Notes: generated by a model from the letters alone, not told the origin. Shown: positions 46,331-56,885, counted from the first letter of the stretch. The stretch: 64,000 nucleotides of DNA from Paraburkholderia piptadeniae (GCF_900007165.1 NZ_CYGY02000063.1:73941-137940), one strand, 5' to 3'. Numbers and translations are program-made.

Positions 46331-47076
46331 AAACTATCGTGGCGAACCGCTTTGACGTCGCTGTCAGCGCCCTGAAATCCGCCGCCCAATTCAGTCACGA
46401 TCGCCCCGATCCGGAAGGCGCGGTTTCGGCAGAGGATCGATGATCAATCGTCACCCCGGCGTACCCGAAACCTCACGTATCAGTAAGCGCAATATCGACG
46501 GCGATCCCTCATCACTGATGCACGGACACACGCGGTCAAAATCGACCTCACAGATTCCGCCGTCAATCGACGGAGCCCATTCCGGCGCGTCAGAAGGCGG
46601 GGGTTTCGCGATATCATCGAAAACCTCAAAACCGCAAGCATTGTGGAAATATCGACGACACCACTTGACCCATGATTGGCGTTGATGTCGATCTGCGGGG
46701 CGATCGAGGCGCCCGCCCCACAGGTTCGGAGGTTTGCTTCGCAAACTGTCACTTGAACTCCATCGGAAGTTCGGCCGCTTGGACGGCCCGCTATTCCCAC
46801 ACCCGCTCAATACGTCGCCTAGTTGGGTGCCCAAAGTTTGATTTGATCGGCGTCGAATAGCTGGGCTGGTCATCCTATTCATGGACGACCGTCATGCATC
46901 GCTTACCTCTCTACCGCAGCCAGCATGATATCGTGCCATCGTCCCCCCTATATCGTGGAGCGGTAACCCGTGCACCCCATCATCCGACATACCGCTTGAA
47001 ATTGCTCGATTGGCAGACATCCGTTTAGACGTATGCCATATCGGTTATAAACTCACCCAATTCCGAATCCGCGCTA
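46331..47076. other. About 0.75 kb without a recognisable gene
   Basis: No frame has a family motif. A leftward frame at 46451-46882 is open but has no family motif or ribosome site that I can see. Confidence 0.35.
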
Positions 47077-47952
47077 CTAGCGCATCAGCCAGCCATCTAG
47101 ACAAGTAACGCACGCGCCGCCAACGCGTATATTCCCCCTCACATCCACGCTCACCCTGACACGTCCGTCTCGACCGACGCATCGCCCCTGCGCGGCAACA
47201 TAGTCTACGCCTTCCGAGGGTAACAAACCGCGTTCCCACTGGAATGCTGCCACACTGCCGTTGCCGCTTCCGCACACCGGATCCTCCAGTACACCAGAGG
47301 ACGGCGCGAATGCGCGCACTTCGATTGCGGCCTCTCCATGCTTGTGGGTTCCGAATACAGTCAACCCCGCCACGCCGAGACGGCGCTCCAGTGCCGCAAG
47401 CCTCGCGAAATCCGGCCGCAGGTCGATGACGGAAGTCGCGTCGTTCAACTGTGCGACAATCCAATTCAAGCCAACATTAACGATTGCAGGCGCGGACTCA
47501 ATCTCTACTTTGCGGCCAAGAATCAGTGCAAGCTCTGTCAGATCTGCTTCGCCCAGCGGTTGAAACTGCGCTGGGGGAAGGCTGAAATACAACTCAGGCA
47601 CTGCTTCTCGCTTTCCGACGGACAATTGGATGAGGCCGGCATCGCATTGCTGAATCAACCGACCGCCTGGACGCGACGTGGCAAGCCCAGCTTCCAGGAT
47701 AGCGTGGGCACTACCTAGCGTCGGATGTCCAGCAAACGCAAGCTCACTACGCGGCGAAAATATACGCAAGGTGTAGTCCGCCTCGGCCGTCTCGGGGGGA
47801 AGTACGAATGTGGTTTCGGAAAGATTGGTCCAGTTCGCGATGCGTTGCATTTCGTCGGCTGCCAGCCCCTCGGCATTTAGCAAGACGGCAACTGGGTTGC
47901 CAAAAAAACGTCGGAAGGTGAAGACGTCCACTACCTTGTAGAATAGTTTCAT
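47077..47952 (-). CDS. PhzF-family isomerase/epimerase
   Basis: A 291-residue protein of the diaminopimelate-epimerase fold. It has the PhzF signature: VDVFTFRRFFGNPVAV, NWTNLSETTFV with the catalytic Glu46, FAGHPTLGSAHA and DPVCGSGNGSVAAF. PhzF isomerises a dihydro-hydroxyanthranilate in phenazine synthesis, but most homologues have unknown substrates and no other phenazine genes are present. It is an orphan gene on the same strand as the TetR, agmatinase and aminomutase-like genes. Confidence 0.9.
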   Translation of the reverse strand: MKLFYKVVDVFTFRRFFGNPVAVLLNAEGLAADEMQRIANWTNLSETTFVLPPETAEADYTLRIFSPRSELAFAGHPTLGSAHAILEAGLATSRPGGRLIQQCDAGLIQLSVGKREAVPELYFSLPPAQFQPLGEADLTELALILGRKVEIESAPAIVNVGLNWIVAQLNDATSVIDLRPDFARLAALERRLGVAGLTVFGTHKHGEAAIEVRAFAPSSGVLEDPVCGSGNGSVAAFQWERGLLPSEGVDYVAAQGRCVGRDGRVRVSVDVRGNIRVGGACVTCLDGWLMR

Positions 47953-48866
47953 ATCGGCTCCTTGTTGACTTGAAAAAATATCTACTCACCGACTCGGAGC
48001 CACCATCTCTTTCTGTTGGCCACCTTGTCAAATTTCCGCCTCCCTGAACGCTGTGCTTTGCCATACCGTCTTGGTAGTCGAACGGACCGAGCAATTACGC
48101 AGTCGCGCGCCCAACCAAAATCGGTATGCTCTCAAAGAACAACAAGGCGTCGACAGCTACGCACTGATCCTTGCTGATCTTGTGGGTGATCGCTTCCAAA
48201 TCTTGTTGCTGCAGCAACTTCGCGTTTCTCAACCACCGTGCCTCCGAGTGAATAATTCTTTCTGGCAAGCACCGCCGTGCCCTCTCCGAGCGGCCCGAAA
48301 ATGCTGCGAGCCACCTTTCGTTAAAGACCGCCTCGTAGCCACTCAGTCATTTTGGATGCCACCATGAATCGCAAACCACCGTCCGGACGCGCTGAATTCA
48401 GCGCGCTCAGCGCGCGCGATGTTTCACTTATAAAGCAAATATTCAAAAGATTTTCACGAGCACCCACCGTATTAGGTGATCATTCCAATCCCACCCGCCG
48501 CAGCTAAACTGAAAGACTTCCCCCGTCCCCGGATGTTTGGCAGCTCGATATCGCATCACACAAGCGTGCTAGTGCTTTGAAAAGCAGACCGATCGAGGAT
48601 CTCTCGGCAGATTAGGAAGAGGTAGCTCCGACATTACAGCGGCAAAGGTTTGCAACGATCGTGCCAACATAAAGATGCAGGTTTTCACGCGCGCGCGACA
48701 GAGTTTGATGAAGCGCGATGGCAATCCAGTGGCTATTATTTTTGTCACGAACACTACAAAGCCAACATCCTGCTCAGTAGTCGGGTTTGTGACGTTTGAG
48801 CTTCCCCTGAAATTTCGCCTTCCAGCAGGTCGCATATAAACTCGACCCAAAGGAAGGAAAGAAGAA
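47953..48866. other. Stretch between the PhzF gene and the nested IS3 element
   Basis: No intact gene is visible. Short leftward frames between 48050 and 48310 look like fragments but I could not place them in a family. The last ~80 bases before the IS3 OrfA, from around TGACGTTTGAGC at 48790, probably include the left end of that IS3 element. Confidence 0.35.
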
Positions 48867-49137
48867 ATGTTCAAGGTCCCAAACCAGGTGTACACGGCAG
48901 AGTTCAAGGAAGCAGCCGTGCAACGAGTTAAGGACGGGCAAGGCGTGAGCGCCGTGGCCCGGGAACTGGGCGTGTCGACGCAGACGGTGCGCAACTGGCT
49001 GAAGGCTTGCGAGGCCGGCAAGCTCAATGGCCCGGGGGCGAAGGTCGTCACGCCGGAGCAGATGGAGCTGTCGCGCCTGCGCGCGGAGAACAAGCGCCTG
49101 CAGATGGAGCTGGAAATCGCAGAAAAAGCGGCGGCGT
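48867..49137 (+). CDS. IS3-family OrfA, 5' exon interrupted by a group II intron
   Basis: Starts MFKVPNQVYTAEFKEAAVQR, with the helix-turn-helix VSAVARELGVSTQTVRNWL and the leucine zipper LSRLRAENKRLQMELEIAEK. The frame is cut after three alanines at 49137. Joining 49137 to 52981 restores AAAFFAKDLL and a stop at 53001-53003, the normal end of OrfA in this IS3 group, so the coding sequence is complete if the intron splices. A run AAAAAG near the end could support the programmed frameshift to OrfB. Confidence 0.85.
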
Positions 49138-50237
49138 GTGTGCTATGAAAGCTGTTCGATCGATGAGGGTAGGCCCCTCGATGTCGTCTTTCAGGAGAAG
49201 GCATCAAACCACTTCAAGCTGCTGCGTTTAAGAGACGTGGTGGTGAGCGTTGAAGCAAAAGGCGCAGTGAATGCGTCAGGTATGGAATAACGAGACGAGC
49301 GCAAGCGAACCGTCGATGAGGTGTCGTTTAGCTTTTCCACTCGTCGCCAAAACCAAGGTTCACGCTGCACCTTGGGACAAACCAAGCGGGAGCCTGATGA
49401 CTGGCTTGGTGGCGACCGGCATAAAGGCGGCGTGACGTTACTCCAGGCGATTGAACGGAACATAGGAACCTGTCATCTCGATGCGAAGGGAGAAGCTTGA
49501 TTTGAAGGACTCGAAGAAAGCGAGAGTACCGATGCGGGGTACAGGGACGGAGCATTTCGTAGTAGCGGTGAAACCTCGTAATGGGGGCGGAGCGAAGGGA
49601 ATGCGTCATCCGGCAAGACTGGTGGGCCAACCAGACAATGGGATGAGCCGATGAGTCGAGCCAGACCGTTTGCAATATCGAAGCAGTCTGTGTGGGCAGC
49701 ATGGCTTCAGGTGAAAGCGAACCATGGTGCGCATGGTGTGGACGGGCAAACCGTCGAGGCATTTGAAGAGCGGCTTGGACGCAATCTGTACAAGCTGTGG
49801 AACCGGATGTCTTCAGGGAGCTACTTCCCACCGCCCGTGCGTGGCGTGGAAATTCCGAAGGGCAATGACAGGAACCGCAAGCGGTTACTGGGGATCCCCA
49901 CCGTGGCGGACCGCGTTGCCCAGGTAGTTGTGCGCAACTATCTTGAAGCGCAGGTAGAGCCCTGCTTCCATCCGGATTCCTATGCTTACCGTCCTTCCAG
50001 GTCGGCGCTGGACGCAGTTTCTGCTGTCCGGGGGCGGTGCTGGAAATACGATTGGGTGCTGGAATTCGACATCAAAGGCGCGTTCGACCATGTTGATCAC
50101 GAACTCATGCTGAAAGCGGTGCGGCAGCATGCCCGTTGCACATGGGTGGAGCTGTACGTGGAACGCTGGTTGAAGGCGCCCATGATGAGGGGGCAGGAAT
50201 TGGTATCGCGGACGCAGGGCACGCCGCAGGGTGGTGT

Positions 50238-51913
50238 CAGTACGCCTCATACAATGTTGCATACTTTTCGCTCCGTCGTCTGAATCATCCGAATTTTCGC
50301 TGGCGAATGCTCCCGGCTGCGGATCGACCCTGAACACCACCACGATTTCCTCCTTGTGGATTTCGACGCGTTTGACCAAACCCAACACGATCCTGCGCTT
50401 CGTTTCAAGATCAATCGTGTCCAGTTTTTCGGTGACGGCGCCCGCGAATTCCTCGACCCGATTGATGACCAGGAACAGCTCGCTTTGTACGGCCCCTTGT
50501 TGCCTCGACTCCAGAATCTGCTGATCAATCTGCTCAAGCCGATTCTTCAGTTGCTGCATCTTCGGCTCGAAGTCGGTCTTATCGATGATGCCGTCGGCAT
50601 AGCTGTCGATCAACCTCGACTTGCCTTTTTCCAGCTGAGTCCGCTGCTTTTCAAGGCTGCTCGTGTCGAAGCTACTCTTCTCGTCGCGCTCGATCATATC
50701 AAGCCGACGCTCGTATTCGTTCTTCAGTCGCTCTGGATGCCTTAGTAATTCGACGATCTGCTGCCACACCAGATCATCGAGCTTGTCCGTTCGCACTTGC
50801 GGATTGTCACAGATGCGATTGCCGCCGAAACGATACGCGTCGGTTCCGACGCAGCGGTAATAAGCGTAGTCCCGCTGATGCCCCTTGGCCGCCGCTTTGC
50901 TCACCTTCTTCGCGTAGTAGGCGTAACGGCACTGGCCGCAAACCGTCAACCCTTGCAGCAGGCGTTGCGGCACATTATCCCGACGCTGACGTGCCAGCTT
51001 GCGGTTCTCGGCAAGCTGCTCCTGAACAGCATGGAACAGCGCTTCACTCACGATGGCCGGCACCGGAATTTCGATCCATTGCTGCCGGTCCGCACGCACC
51101 GTCGAATAGGGTTTCCTGGGCACATCGGCGCTATGGCGCTGGGCACGTACGCGTACCAGGTGATCACGCACCTGCGTTTTGCCGAACGCAGCCCGCCCCA
51201 TGTACGCCGGATTGCGCAATATGCCCCATACCACACTGCGGTCCCAGAACGGCTTGCCCGATGCCGTCACGGTACCCGCCTCCGTAAGCCGGCGCACCAC
51301 TTCGCCTATGCTCAAGCGGTCCATCCCCACCCACTGGAAGATCGACCGGACTGTTGCTGCCTGGGGCAGTTCGATAACGTAGCGGGCCGGCGTTCCGTCC
51401 AGCTGCCGGCGGATGTAGCGGTAGCCATAGGGCGCCCCGGACAGTACATTGACGCTGCCGCGTTTTGCGCCGTGAAGCTTGCCACGACGGTGACGCTCGG
51501 CGATCTTCGCCCGCTCGTACTCCGCGATCATGCCCTGCATCTGCAACAGCAGCGACTCTTCCGGCGTCGTACCGATTGCGTGATTGAGGAATACGACCTG
51601 CACGCCGCAGGCCGTGAACTCTTCCATCAGCAGCGCCTGGTGCGCATATTTGCGCGCCAGGCGGTCCGGTGACAGGATGTAGACGATCGATAGCACCGAG
51701 CGCGGCACAGTCCCTCAGTCGCTCCAGCTGTGGCCTGATCAGCGTCGCGCCGCTCACGCCTGCGTCAACGAAACACATGTCCTCGACGATCTGCACGCCG
51801 TCCGCTGAAAGACGCTCCTTCAGGGCGGCAATCTGGCTGTCGATGGTGCCGCGTTTGTTCTGCTGTTCGGAGGATACCCGCGCATAGAGCGCAACCATCG
51901 CAGCTTTGTTCAT
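50238..51913 (-). pseudogene. Large serine recombinase, one frameshift
   Basis: The N-terminal resolvase domain reads MVALYARVSSEQQNKRGTID with the catalytic Ser. The frame slips by one base near 51690 (AIDRL, then ILSPDRLARKYAHQALLMEE), after which the protein runs on: the recombinase domain GAPYGYRYIRRQ, a zinc ribbon (CGQCRYAYY ... C) and a coiled-coil tail (LEKQRTQLEKGKSRLIDSY). The reading frame has no stop before the element's end and runs into antisense RT sequence. The single deletion makes this copy probably inactive. Confidence 0.85.
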
Positions 51914-52095
51914 CGTCTACCTCGCTTGATGGTCACTTGCTTGGCCGCGGCAGGCCGCGTCGCGGACGGCTGCGCCGTGGAGCGTGCTTTGATCGGACTG
52001 ATCTGCTCGTACGCCTTTTGCAGCTGCTCCTGGGCATAGCGGTTCGGCTCGAAGGCCAGACGTACATGCCATTTTTTACGTCCTCGGGTCATCAC
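51910..52095 (-). CDS. Small basic protein upstream of the serine recombinase
   Basis: A 61-residue, Arg/Lys-rich protein with WHVRLAFEPNRYAQEQLQKA. Its stop overlaps the recombinase start (ATGA), so the two genes are translationally coupled. A small ORF in this place is common in related serine-recombinase elements; its function is unknown, perhaps an accessory DNA-binding factor. Confidence 0.6.
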   Translation of the reverse strand: MMTRGRKKWHVRLAFEPNRYAQEQLQKAYEQISPIKARSTAQPSATRPAAAKQVTIKRGRR

Positions 52096-52906
52096 CGCAC
52101 CTTCCTGTTAGCGGGAGCGACCGTCTCAAGGACGAGGTCCACGTCAATCTTGGAACAGCTTCTGGACCAGGGCGCTAGGCACTCCCTCGAAATGCGCAGG
52201 CTCCATTTTATGCGGCAGTTTGCTCTGTTGTTGGCGGCGTTCTCAGCCCGGTACTCTTTAATCTCTATATGCATTATGCCTTTGATACCTGGATGGCGAG
52301 GCACTTTCCGGGCACGTTGTTCGTGAGGTATGCGGACGATGGATTGGTCCATTGTAAAAGCGAAGCCGAAGCCAGACGGTTGCAGGAGGCAATCGGTGCG
52401 CGTCTGAAGGCCTTGGCCTGGAATTGCATCCTGAGAAGACGAGGATCGTGTACTGCCGGGATGGGAATCGCAAGAACGACTATCCCAACACGAGCTTCGA
52501 CTTTCTCGGATACACCTTCCGTGGTCGGCTGGCCAAAAGCAAGCGCGGCATATACTTCAACAGCTTCAGTCCTGCCCTCAGCGGCAAGGCCGCGAAACGC
52601 ATCCGCGACAAAATGCGGGAGTGGAAGATCGGTCGTTGGACGGATGCTGGGATCGAAGACATTGCCGAGCGAGTCAATCCGGCCTTGAGAGGTTGGTGGA
52701 ACTATTACGCAGCGTTCTACATGAGCGAGTGCAAGCGCGTGATCGCCCACCTCAACGACATTCTGGAGAAATGGGCGGCCCGTAAATACCGCCGGTTTAA
52801 ACGGCGTCGTGCCAAGGCTAGGGACTGGCTCAGGCGGATGGCCGAGCGTGCGCCGGAGATGCTGTATCACTGGACGCTGGGAGTGTTGCCGTCGGCTGGA
52901 TGACAA

Positions 52907-52947
52907 GAGCCGTATGAACCGAGAGGTTCACGTACGGATCTGTGAGG
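52907..52947 (+). ncRNA. Group II intron domain V
   Basis: GAGCCGTATGAACCGAGAGG followed by TTCACGTACGGATCTGTGAG folds into the conserved domain V hairpin with the catalytic AGC. It lies right after the RT stop codon, the usual place, with domain VI and the 3' splice site 30 bases on. Confidence 0.85.
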
Positions 52948-52999
52948 GCCTGGCGGGGAAGTTCCGCCGGGCTACTCGACTCTTCGCGAAGGACCTCCT

Positions 53000-53806
53000 G
53001 TGAAGTACGCCTGGATTGACACGCAGTACCGGCACTATCCGCTGTCGGCGCTGTGCGAGGTCCTTGGTGTCAGCGTGAACGGCTATCGCGCCTGGAAGCG
53101 CGGCGGCACGCCCGGGCGTCAGCGGCTGACCGATGCGCAGTTGCTCACGCTGCTCCGGACGATTCATGCCGAGGTCAAAGGCGCCTATGGCTCGCCTCGC
53201 ATGACCGAAGAGGTTCGCTCTCGCGGCTTCCCAGCCAGCAAGGCACGGGTAGAGCGGCTGATGAGCGCCAACGGTATCCGGGCCCGCCACAAGCGTCGTT
53301 ATCGCGTGACAACCGATTCCCGGCACAAGCTGCCGGTGGCGCCAAACGTGTTGAACCGCAACTTCACGCCAGCCGGGCCCAATCAGGTATTCAGTTCGGA
53401 TATCACGTACATCTGGACCGACGAAGGCTGGCTGTATCTGGCCGTCACGCTGGACCTGTTCAATCGGGAAGTGGTGGGCTGGTCTGTCAAGCCGCGCATG
53501 ACGGCGGACCTGGTGAGCGACGCGCTGACTATGGCATGGTTCCGTCGCCGGCCCGCGCCCGGCGCGCTGCACCACTCGGACAGTGGCAGCCAGTACGCCA
53601 GCCATGAATTCCAGCGCAAGCTGGGCTCTTACAGCATGCGCTGTTCGATGAGTCGCAAGGGCAGTTGCTGGGATAACGCGCCCACGGAAAGCTTCTTCAA
53701 CAGCCTGAAGAACGAGCGCGTACACGGTGCGAGGTATCGCACGCATCGCGAAGCCATTGCAGACCTGTTCGAATACATCGAAGTGTTCTACAAGTGTGAT
53801 TCATAG
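53000..53806 (+). CDS. IS3-family OrfB transposase, C-terminus truncated
   Basis: A 268-residue transposase. The N-terminal HTH_21 region (GAYGSPRMTEEVRSRGFPAS) is followed by the integrase core with the catalytic Asp in SSDITYIWTDEGWLYLA, the Asp in LHHSDSGSQYAS and the Glu in NAPTESFFNSLKNE. It starts at GTG 53000, overlapping the end of the spliced OrfA. The usual C-terminal NRxRRHSTLGY segment is missing: similarity stops at EVFYK, and a new sequence begins near 53796. The right end of the IS3 element is therefore lost. Confidence 0.88.
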   Translation: MKYAWIDTQYRHYPLSALCEVLGVSVNGYRAWKRGGTPGRQRLTDAQLLTLLRTIHAEVKGAYGSPRMTEEVRSRGFPASKARVERLMSANGIRARHKRRYRVTTDSRHKLPVAPNVLNRNFTPAGPNQVFSSDITYIWTDEGWLYLAVTLDLFNREVVGWSVKPRMTADLVSDALTMAWFRRRPAPGALHHSDSGSQYASHEFQRKLGSYSMRCSMSRKGSCWDNAPTESFFNSLKNERVHGARYRTHREAIADLFEYIEVFYKCDS

Positions 53807-53818
53807 TGCCCCACCTCG

Positions 53819-55888
53819 CTATGTGCTTGATAAATCGAGAGAGCCCTGTCCTGTCGTTGGTATTGTGGGGTATGCGCGCCGGGCGCGGGTACGCGCGACG
53901 AACTCGACGACCGCGCTGGTGTTCAGCGAATCGCGATTAAAGATCCATGGCCCAAGCGATAGCGGATGCTCCGCCGCGATCTCGCCGTGCTCGACTGCGA
54001 GCCTGAGGGTTTTGGGACTCACGCCGATAAGCGCTGATGCCTCGGTAAGGTTCATCCATCCTTCGGCTGAACGCCGCTCGCTCGAATAGACGGGAATTCG
54101 ATGGTGACTGCGCAGCGCAGTGACGCGCTCCTGCGTCCAGAAGTTACCTCGTCCAGTTCGCAGTCCATTCCGATTGAGCATGCTGGCAATCACCAGATCC
54201 GGGCAGATGCGAGCCAGCAGTCGAACTGCATCGATCGCTTCAGGGGATGTCTGGGTGGCGCATTGGCCCCGACGTCGGCGCGGTACGCGGATCTCGGTAT
54301 GGACGCCACCCTTCCAGTGGATGACGAGCACGATCTCGCTGGTTGCGTCGTCGAGATCAACGACAACCTCATGGATCAAGGTGCGCACGATGCGCTTCTT
54401 CAGGCGGGCGTCAGCCTGCGGCCATATCAACTCGAGCGCTGCGGCAAGGTCGTTGAATTCGTCGGGTTGAACCGGCGGAATCTGGCCAGATACTTGCGAG
54501 CGCTGCTCAATACGCGACTCCAGTTCTTCCACACGCAGCAGTGCATCATTCCATCGGCGTTCCAGCTCGTCGGCGACGAGCCGGTTCTCCGGATCCGCAG
54601 TGTCATACTGCTTCTGCGCACGGTTTGCGGCGTAACGGGCTGCCTGCAGGTCGCGCTGTAATGCGGTCAGTGCTTCGTCATGCTTATGGGTTTATTCTTC
54701 ACGAGCCACGATAGCTGCCTCAATTGCTGCAGGTTGGACTACCCGCAGGACGGCCTGGGCGATTGCCGCATCCACGCGCGCGCCACCAAATGCGATGCAA
54801 CGGGGCAGTCCCTTGTCCAGCCACGCACGATGACAGCTGTAGCGCAGGGCGTCATGCCGGCTACCTGTGTAGTGTACCGTGAGCTTGCTCGTGCAACGCC
54901 GGCACCTCAACAGACCCGTGGCAAGTGCCTCGCCGTTCTTCGGAGCGCCGGCGTGTGCGCCCATACGCGCGTTGATGCGAATGGCGCGCTGGATCCGTTC
55001 GAACTCGTCCCAGTCAACGTACCCGTCGTGGGCATTGGGGATGAGCGAAAGCCACTGGTCTCGCGGCTTGCGCCGATCGCGTTTGCGCGGCTCTCCCGTC
55101 TCATAGTGGACGGTACATTCGGTCTTCCCATACGCATAGGCGCCGCCATACACCGGATTGGTCAGGATCTGGTGTATGGTCCCATAAGACGGTCGCTTCC
55201 AGTGGATCTCACCACGCGGTGTGCATGCAGGCAACAGCAGATCATGTTCCAAAAACCAGAGCAAGGTCTGCCTTACCGAGCCAATTGCGAGGAACTGACG
55301 GAATACCGACCCGATGGCTTCCTGCACGCGCAGATCCGGAACCTTCTCCAGGCGCTGATCCTCGGTCTTGCGATAGCCAACCGGCGCGATGATGACAAGC
55401 TCGCCCCGTCGGGCCTTCTCTCGCCGTGCTTCCAGCGAGCGCTGACGCAGCAGATCCAGTTCGTATTCGTTGAGGCTGCCCTTCAGTCCAAGCAGCAGGC
55501 GGTCATTGCCTAACCGCGGGGCATATACGGTCTCCTGATCTATCAGCACGGTATCGACAACGCGGCACACCTCAACCAGTTGCTGCCACTCGCGACTGTT
55601 GCGTGCAAACCTCGATACCTCGCGGGCAGCCACTGCACCAACACGCCCAAGACAGACTTCAGCCACCATGCGTTCGAAACCTGTGCGAGTCTGCGAGCCG
55701 GCCGCAGAGCAGCCCAGGTCTTCATCGATCACTTCGATTTCCTTCCAGCCCAACTGGCGCAGACGATCCTGCATCGCGTACTGCAGTTTCTGGCTCTCCA
55801 GATTGTGGCTGACCTGGTACGCGGACGACTGGCGAACGTACAGCGCGGCCTTGCGAGCGAGATGTTGAACTCGAATCTTGTCACTCAT
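53819..55888 (-). pseudogene. Large serine recombinase with a single in-frame ochre codon
   Basis: A 689-codon frame starting MSDKIRVQHLARKAALYVRQ, with the catalytic Ser in VRQSSAYQ. A resolvase domain follows (GRVGAVAAREVSRFARNSRE), then a recombinase domain, a zinc ribbon (LRCRRCTSKLTVHY) and a coiled-coil and DNA-binding tail (WMNLTEASALIGVSPKTLRL). The only defect is TAA at 54694-54692, where a glutamine codon CAA would fit; the frame continues unchanged on both sides. It is from a different branch than the recombinase at 51913. Suppression or a recent mutation are both possible. Confidence 0.87.
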
Positions 55889-56072
55889 CGCACACCTCCT
55901 GTTCGTGTGCCACGACGTGCAATTCGCGTCGGTGTTGCCGCAGTAGCTGCACCAGCAGGCGCACTATCTGCTGCCGCACTTCCACCGGCAGATGCGCCCA
56001 CTCGGGCGTCTCTGGACAAGGCTGAAACAGATCGGGTTGATCGCCCGGATGGGGGTTCGGAACGCGTCGCAT
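55881..56072 (-). CDS. Small accessory protein of the serine-recombinase element
   Basis: A 63-residue protein with the pattern DLFQPCPETPEWAHLPVEVR followed by a helical QQIVRLLVQLLRQH segment, a type found as a short gene ahead of recombinases of this branch. AGGAGG lies a few bases before the ATG, and the stop overlaps the recombinase start by eight bases, so the pair is coupled. Function unknown. Confidence 0.7.
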   Translation of the reverse strand: MRRVPNPHPGDQPDLFQPCPETPEWAHLPVEVRQQIVRLLVQLLRQHRRELHVVAHEQEVCDE

Positions 56073-56343
56073 CGGCTCCTCCTGTACAGGACAAAGGACG
56101 GTGCTCGGCTTCTACCACATTTGACTGTGAGGCGAGAGTTCGATCGGTCAACAGACGCTGAAATTCGCGCAGCGCCTCGCAGTCGACGATCGGTAATACT
56201 GAATATGTGATGCGACCGCAGGCGATGGGATCAAACATCCATTGCGGCATCTCCGATACGCGTGCTGTTGCCTCGAGAGGGTCGAGTGCACATCGCAGAA
56301 TGATCTCGCCATTCTTCTCGATGACGTTAAAAATCCAGGCCAT
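55885..56343 (-). CDS. Conserved-looking hypothetical protein ahead of the recombinase
   Basis: A 152-residue frame. Residues 1-85 (MAWIFNVIEKNGEIILRCAL, then MPQWMFDPIACGRITYS) look like a real protein. The last ~65 residues are Ala/Gly/Arg-rich and are read in the shadow of the 63-residue gene, so the original stop was probably lost near 56095. Function unknown; it belongs to the element carrying the recombinase. Confidence 0.5.
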   Translation of the reverse strand: MAWIFNVIEKNGEIILRCALDPLEATARVSEMPQWMFDPIACGRITYSVLPIVDCEALREFQRLLTDRTLASQSNVVEAEHRPLSCTGGADATRSEPPSGRSTRSVSALSRDARVGASAGGSAAADSAPAGAATAATPTRIARRGTRTGGVR

Positions 56344-56664
56344 TCGACCGAACCACGGGTGCCACCGATAGAGAACTTCTCGTGACTCGGTAATGTGGGT
56401 GTTGTGTTTGCGGCTTGTATAACCGCAATCGTCGTCATTCTTCGCTCAGCTTTGTCTCGCCAATCCGGTTTATGCAAGACTGGCTCGCGGCCCAGCGGAC
56501 GAAGGACTCGGCTGCATAAATCGGGGCCTCTGGAAGGCGAAAAACAGAGGGAACCTCACGTTTGTGTAGTGCCGTCCTTATCGACTCTGTCGAACGCGAT
56601 CTCAAGTTGATACAGCTTCAGACGCAGACGGAATCGTAGTTTGGTACACCTGCTCCTGCGGTTA
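56344..56664. other. Gap between the recombinase element and the IS21 debris
   Basis: No gene is visible. It may hold the outer end of the recombinase element; I could not find the missing IS3 right end here. Confidence 0.35.
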
Positions 56665-56885
56665 TTAGCTGGGTGTTTCCTCGTTCGAGTTGCGTTTGCG
56701 TTTGATGTCGGCCACGTCGTTGATGTGCGGTGGCGGAATGCGGTTGATCATGCCGGCCTGACGTTTTTCTTTCAGCCTATACGAGTCGCCGGAGATCGGT
56801 ACGACGTGTGCGTGTGAAGTACCCGATCAAGAAGTACGGCCGTGAGCGTTGCGTCGTCGGCGAAGGTCTGGTGTTGGCGGCGGCG
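56665..56885 (-). pseudogene. istB: IS21-family IstB fragment, C-terminal end, copy A
   Basis: Leftward, with one frame change, it reads FADDATLTAVLLDRVLH, then VVPISGDSYRLKEKRQAG and a short tail ending in TAA. This is the C-terminal end of an IS21 helper ATPase, and it stands alone, separate from the larger IS21 remnant to its right. Confidence 0.65.

Larger units (their letters stand above)
50238..52240 (-). mobile_element. Serine-recombinase element inserted in the intron RT gene
   Basis: A 2,003-bp insertion whose removal restores the RT frame exactly (GGV|LSP). Left and right junctions share only the dinucleotide GT (50236-50237 and 52239-52240), as expected of a large serine recombinase that crosses over at a 2-bp core. 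It carries a recombinase gene and a small coupled ORF, both leftward. Confidence 0.8.
49651..52903 (+). pseudogene. ltrA: Group II intron reverse transcriptase/maturase, interrupted
   Basis: The left part (49651-50237) has RT domains 0-4: NHGAHGVDGQTVEAFEERL, RKRLLGIPTVADRVAQ, YGFR-like YAYRPSRSALDAV, WVLEFDIKGAFDHVDH and RTQGTPQGGV. The right part (52241-52903) resumes with LSPVLFNLYMHYAFD, the catalytic YADD (FVRYADDGLVHC) and, after a one-base loss near 52415, HPEKTRIVYCRDG. The maturase domain then follows (GWWNYYAAFYMSECKRVI). No endonuclease domain follows. It is disrupted by the serine-recombinase element and by the frameshift. Confidence 0.88.
49138..52980 (+). mobile_element. Group II intron inserted in an IS3 element
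   Basis: The 5' end is GTGTGCTATG, matching the GUGYG start of group II introns. The 3' part has domain V (52907-52947, with the AGC triad and a CCGTATG/CACGTACGG stem) and a short domain VI, ending ...CTCGAC at 52980. Both ends are fixed to the base because removing 49138-52980 restores the OrfA frame. It encodes a reverse transcriptase and is enlarged by a 2.0-kb element at 50238-52240; without that element it is about 1.84 kb, a normal intron size. Confidence 0.88.

Noticed and set aside
49885..50237. Extension of the recombinase frame beyond the element end
   Set aside because: This part is antisense to the intron RT gene; the open frame simply runs across the junction.
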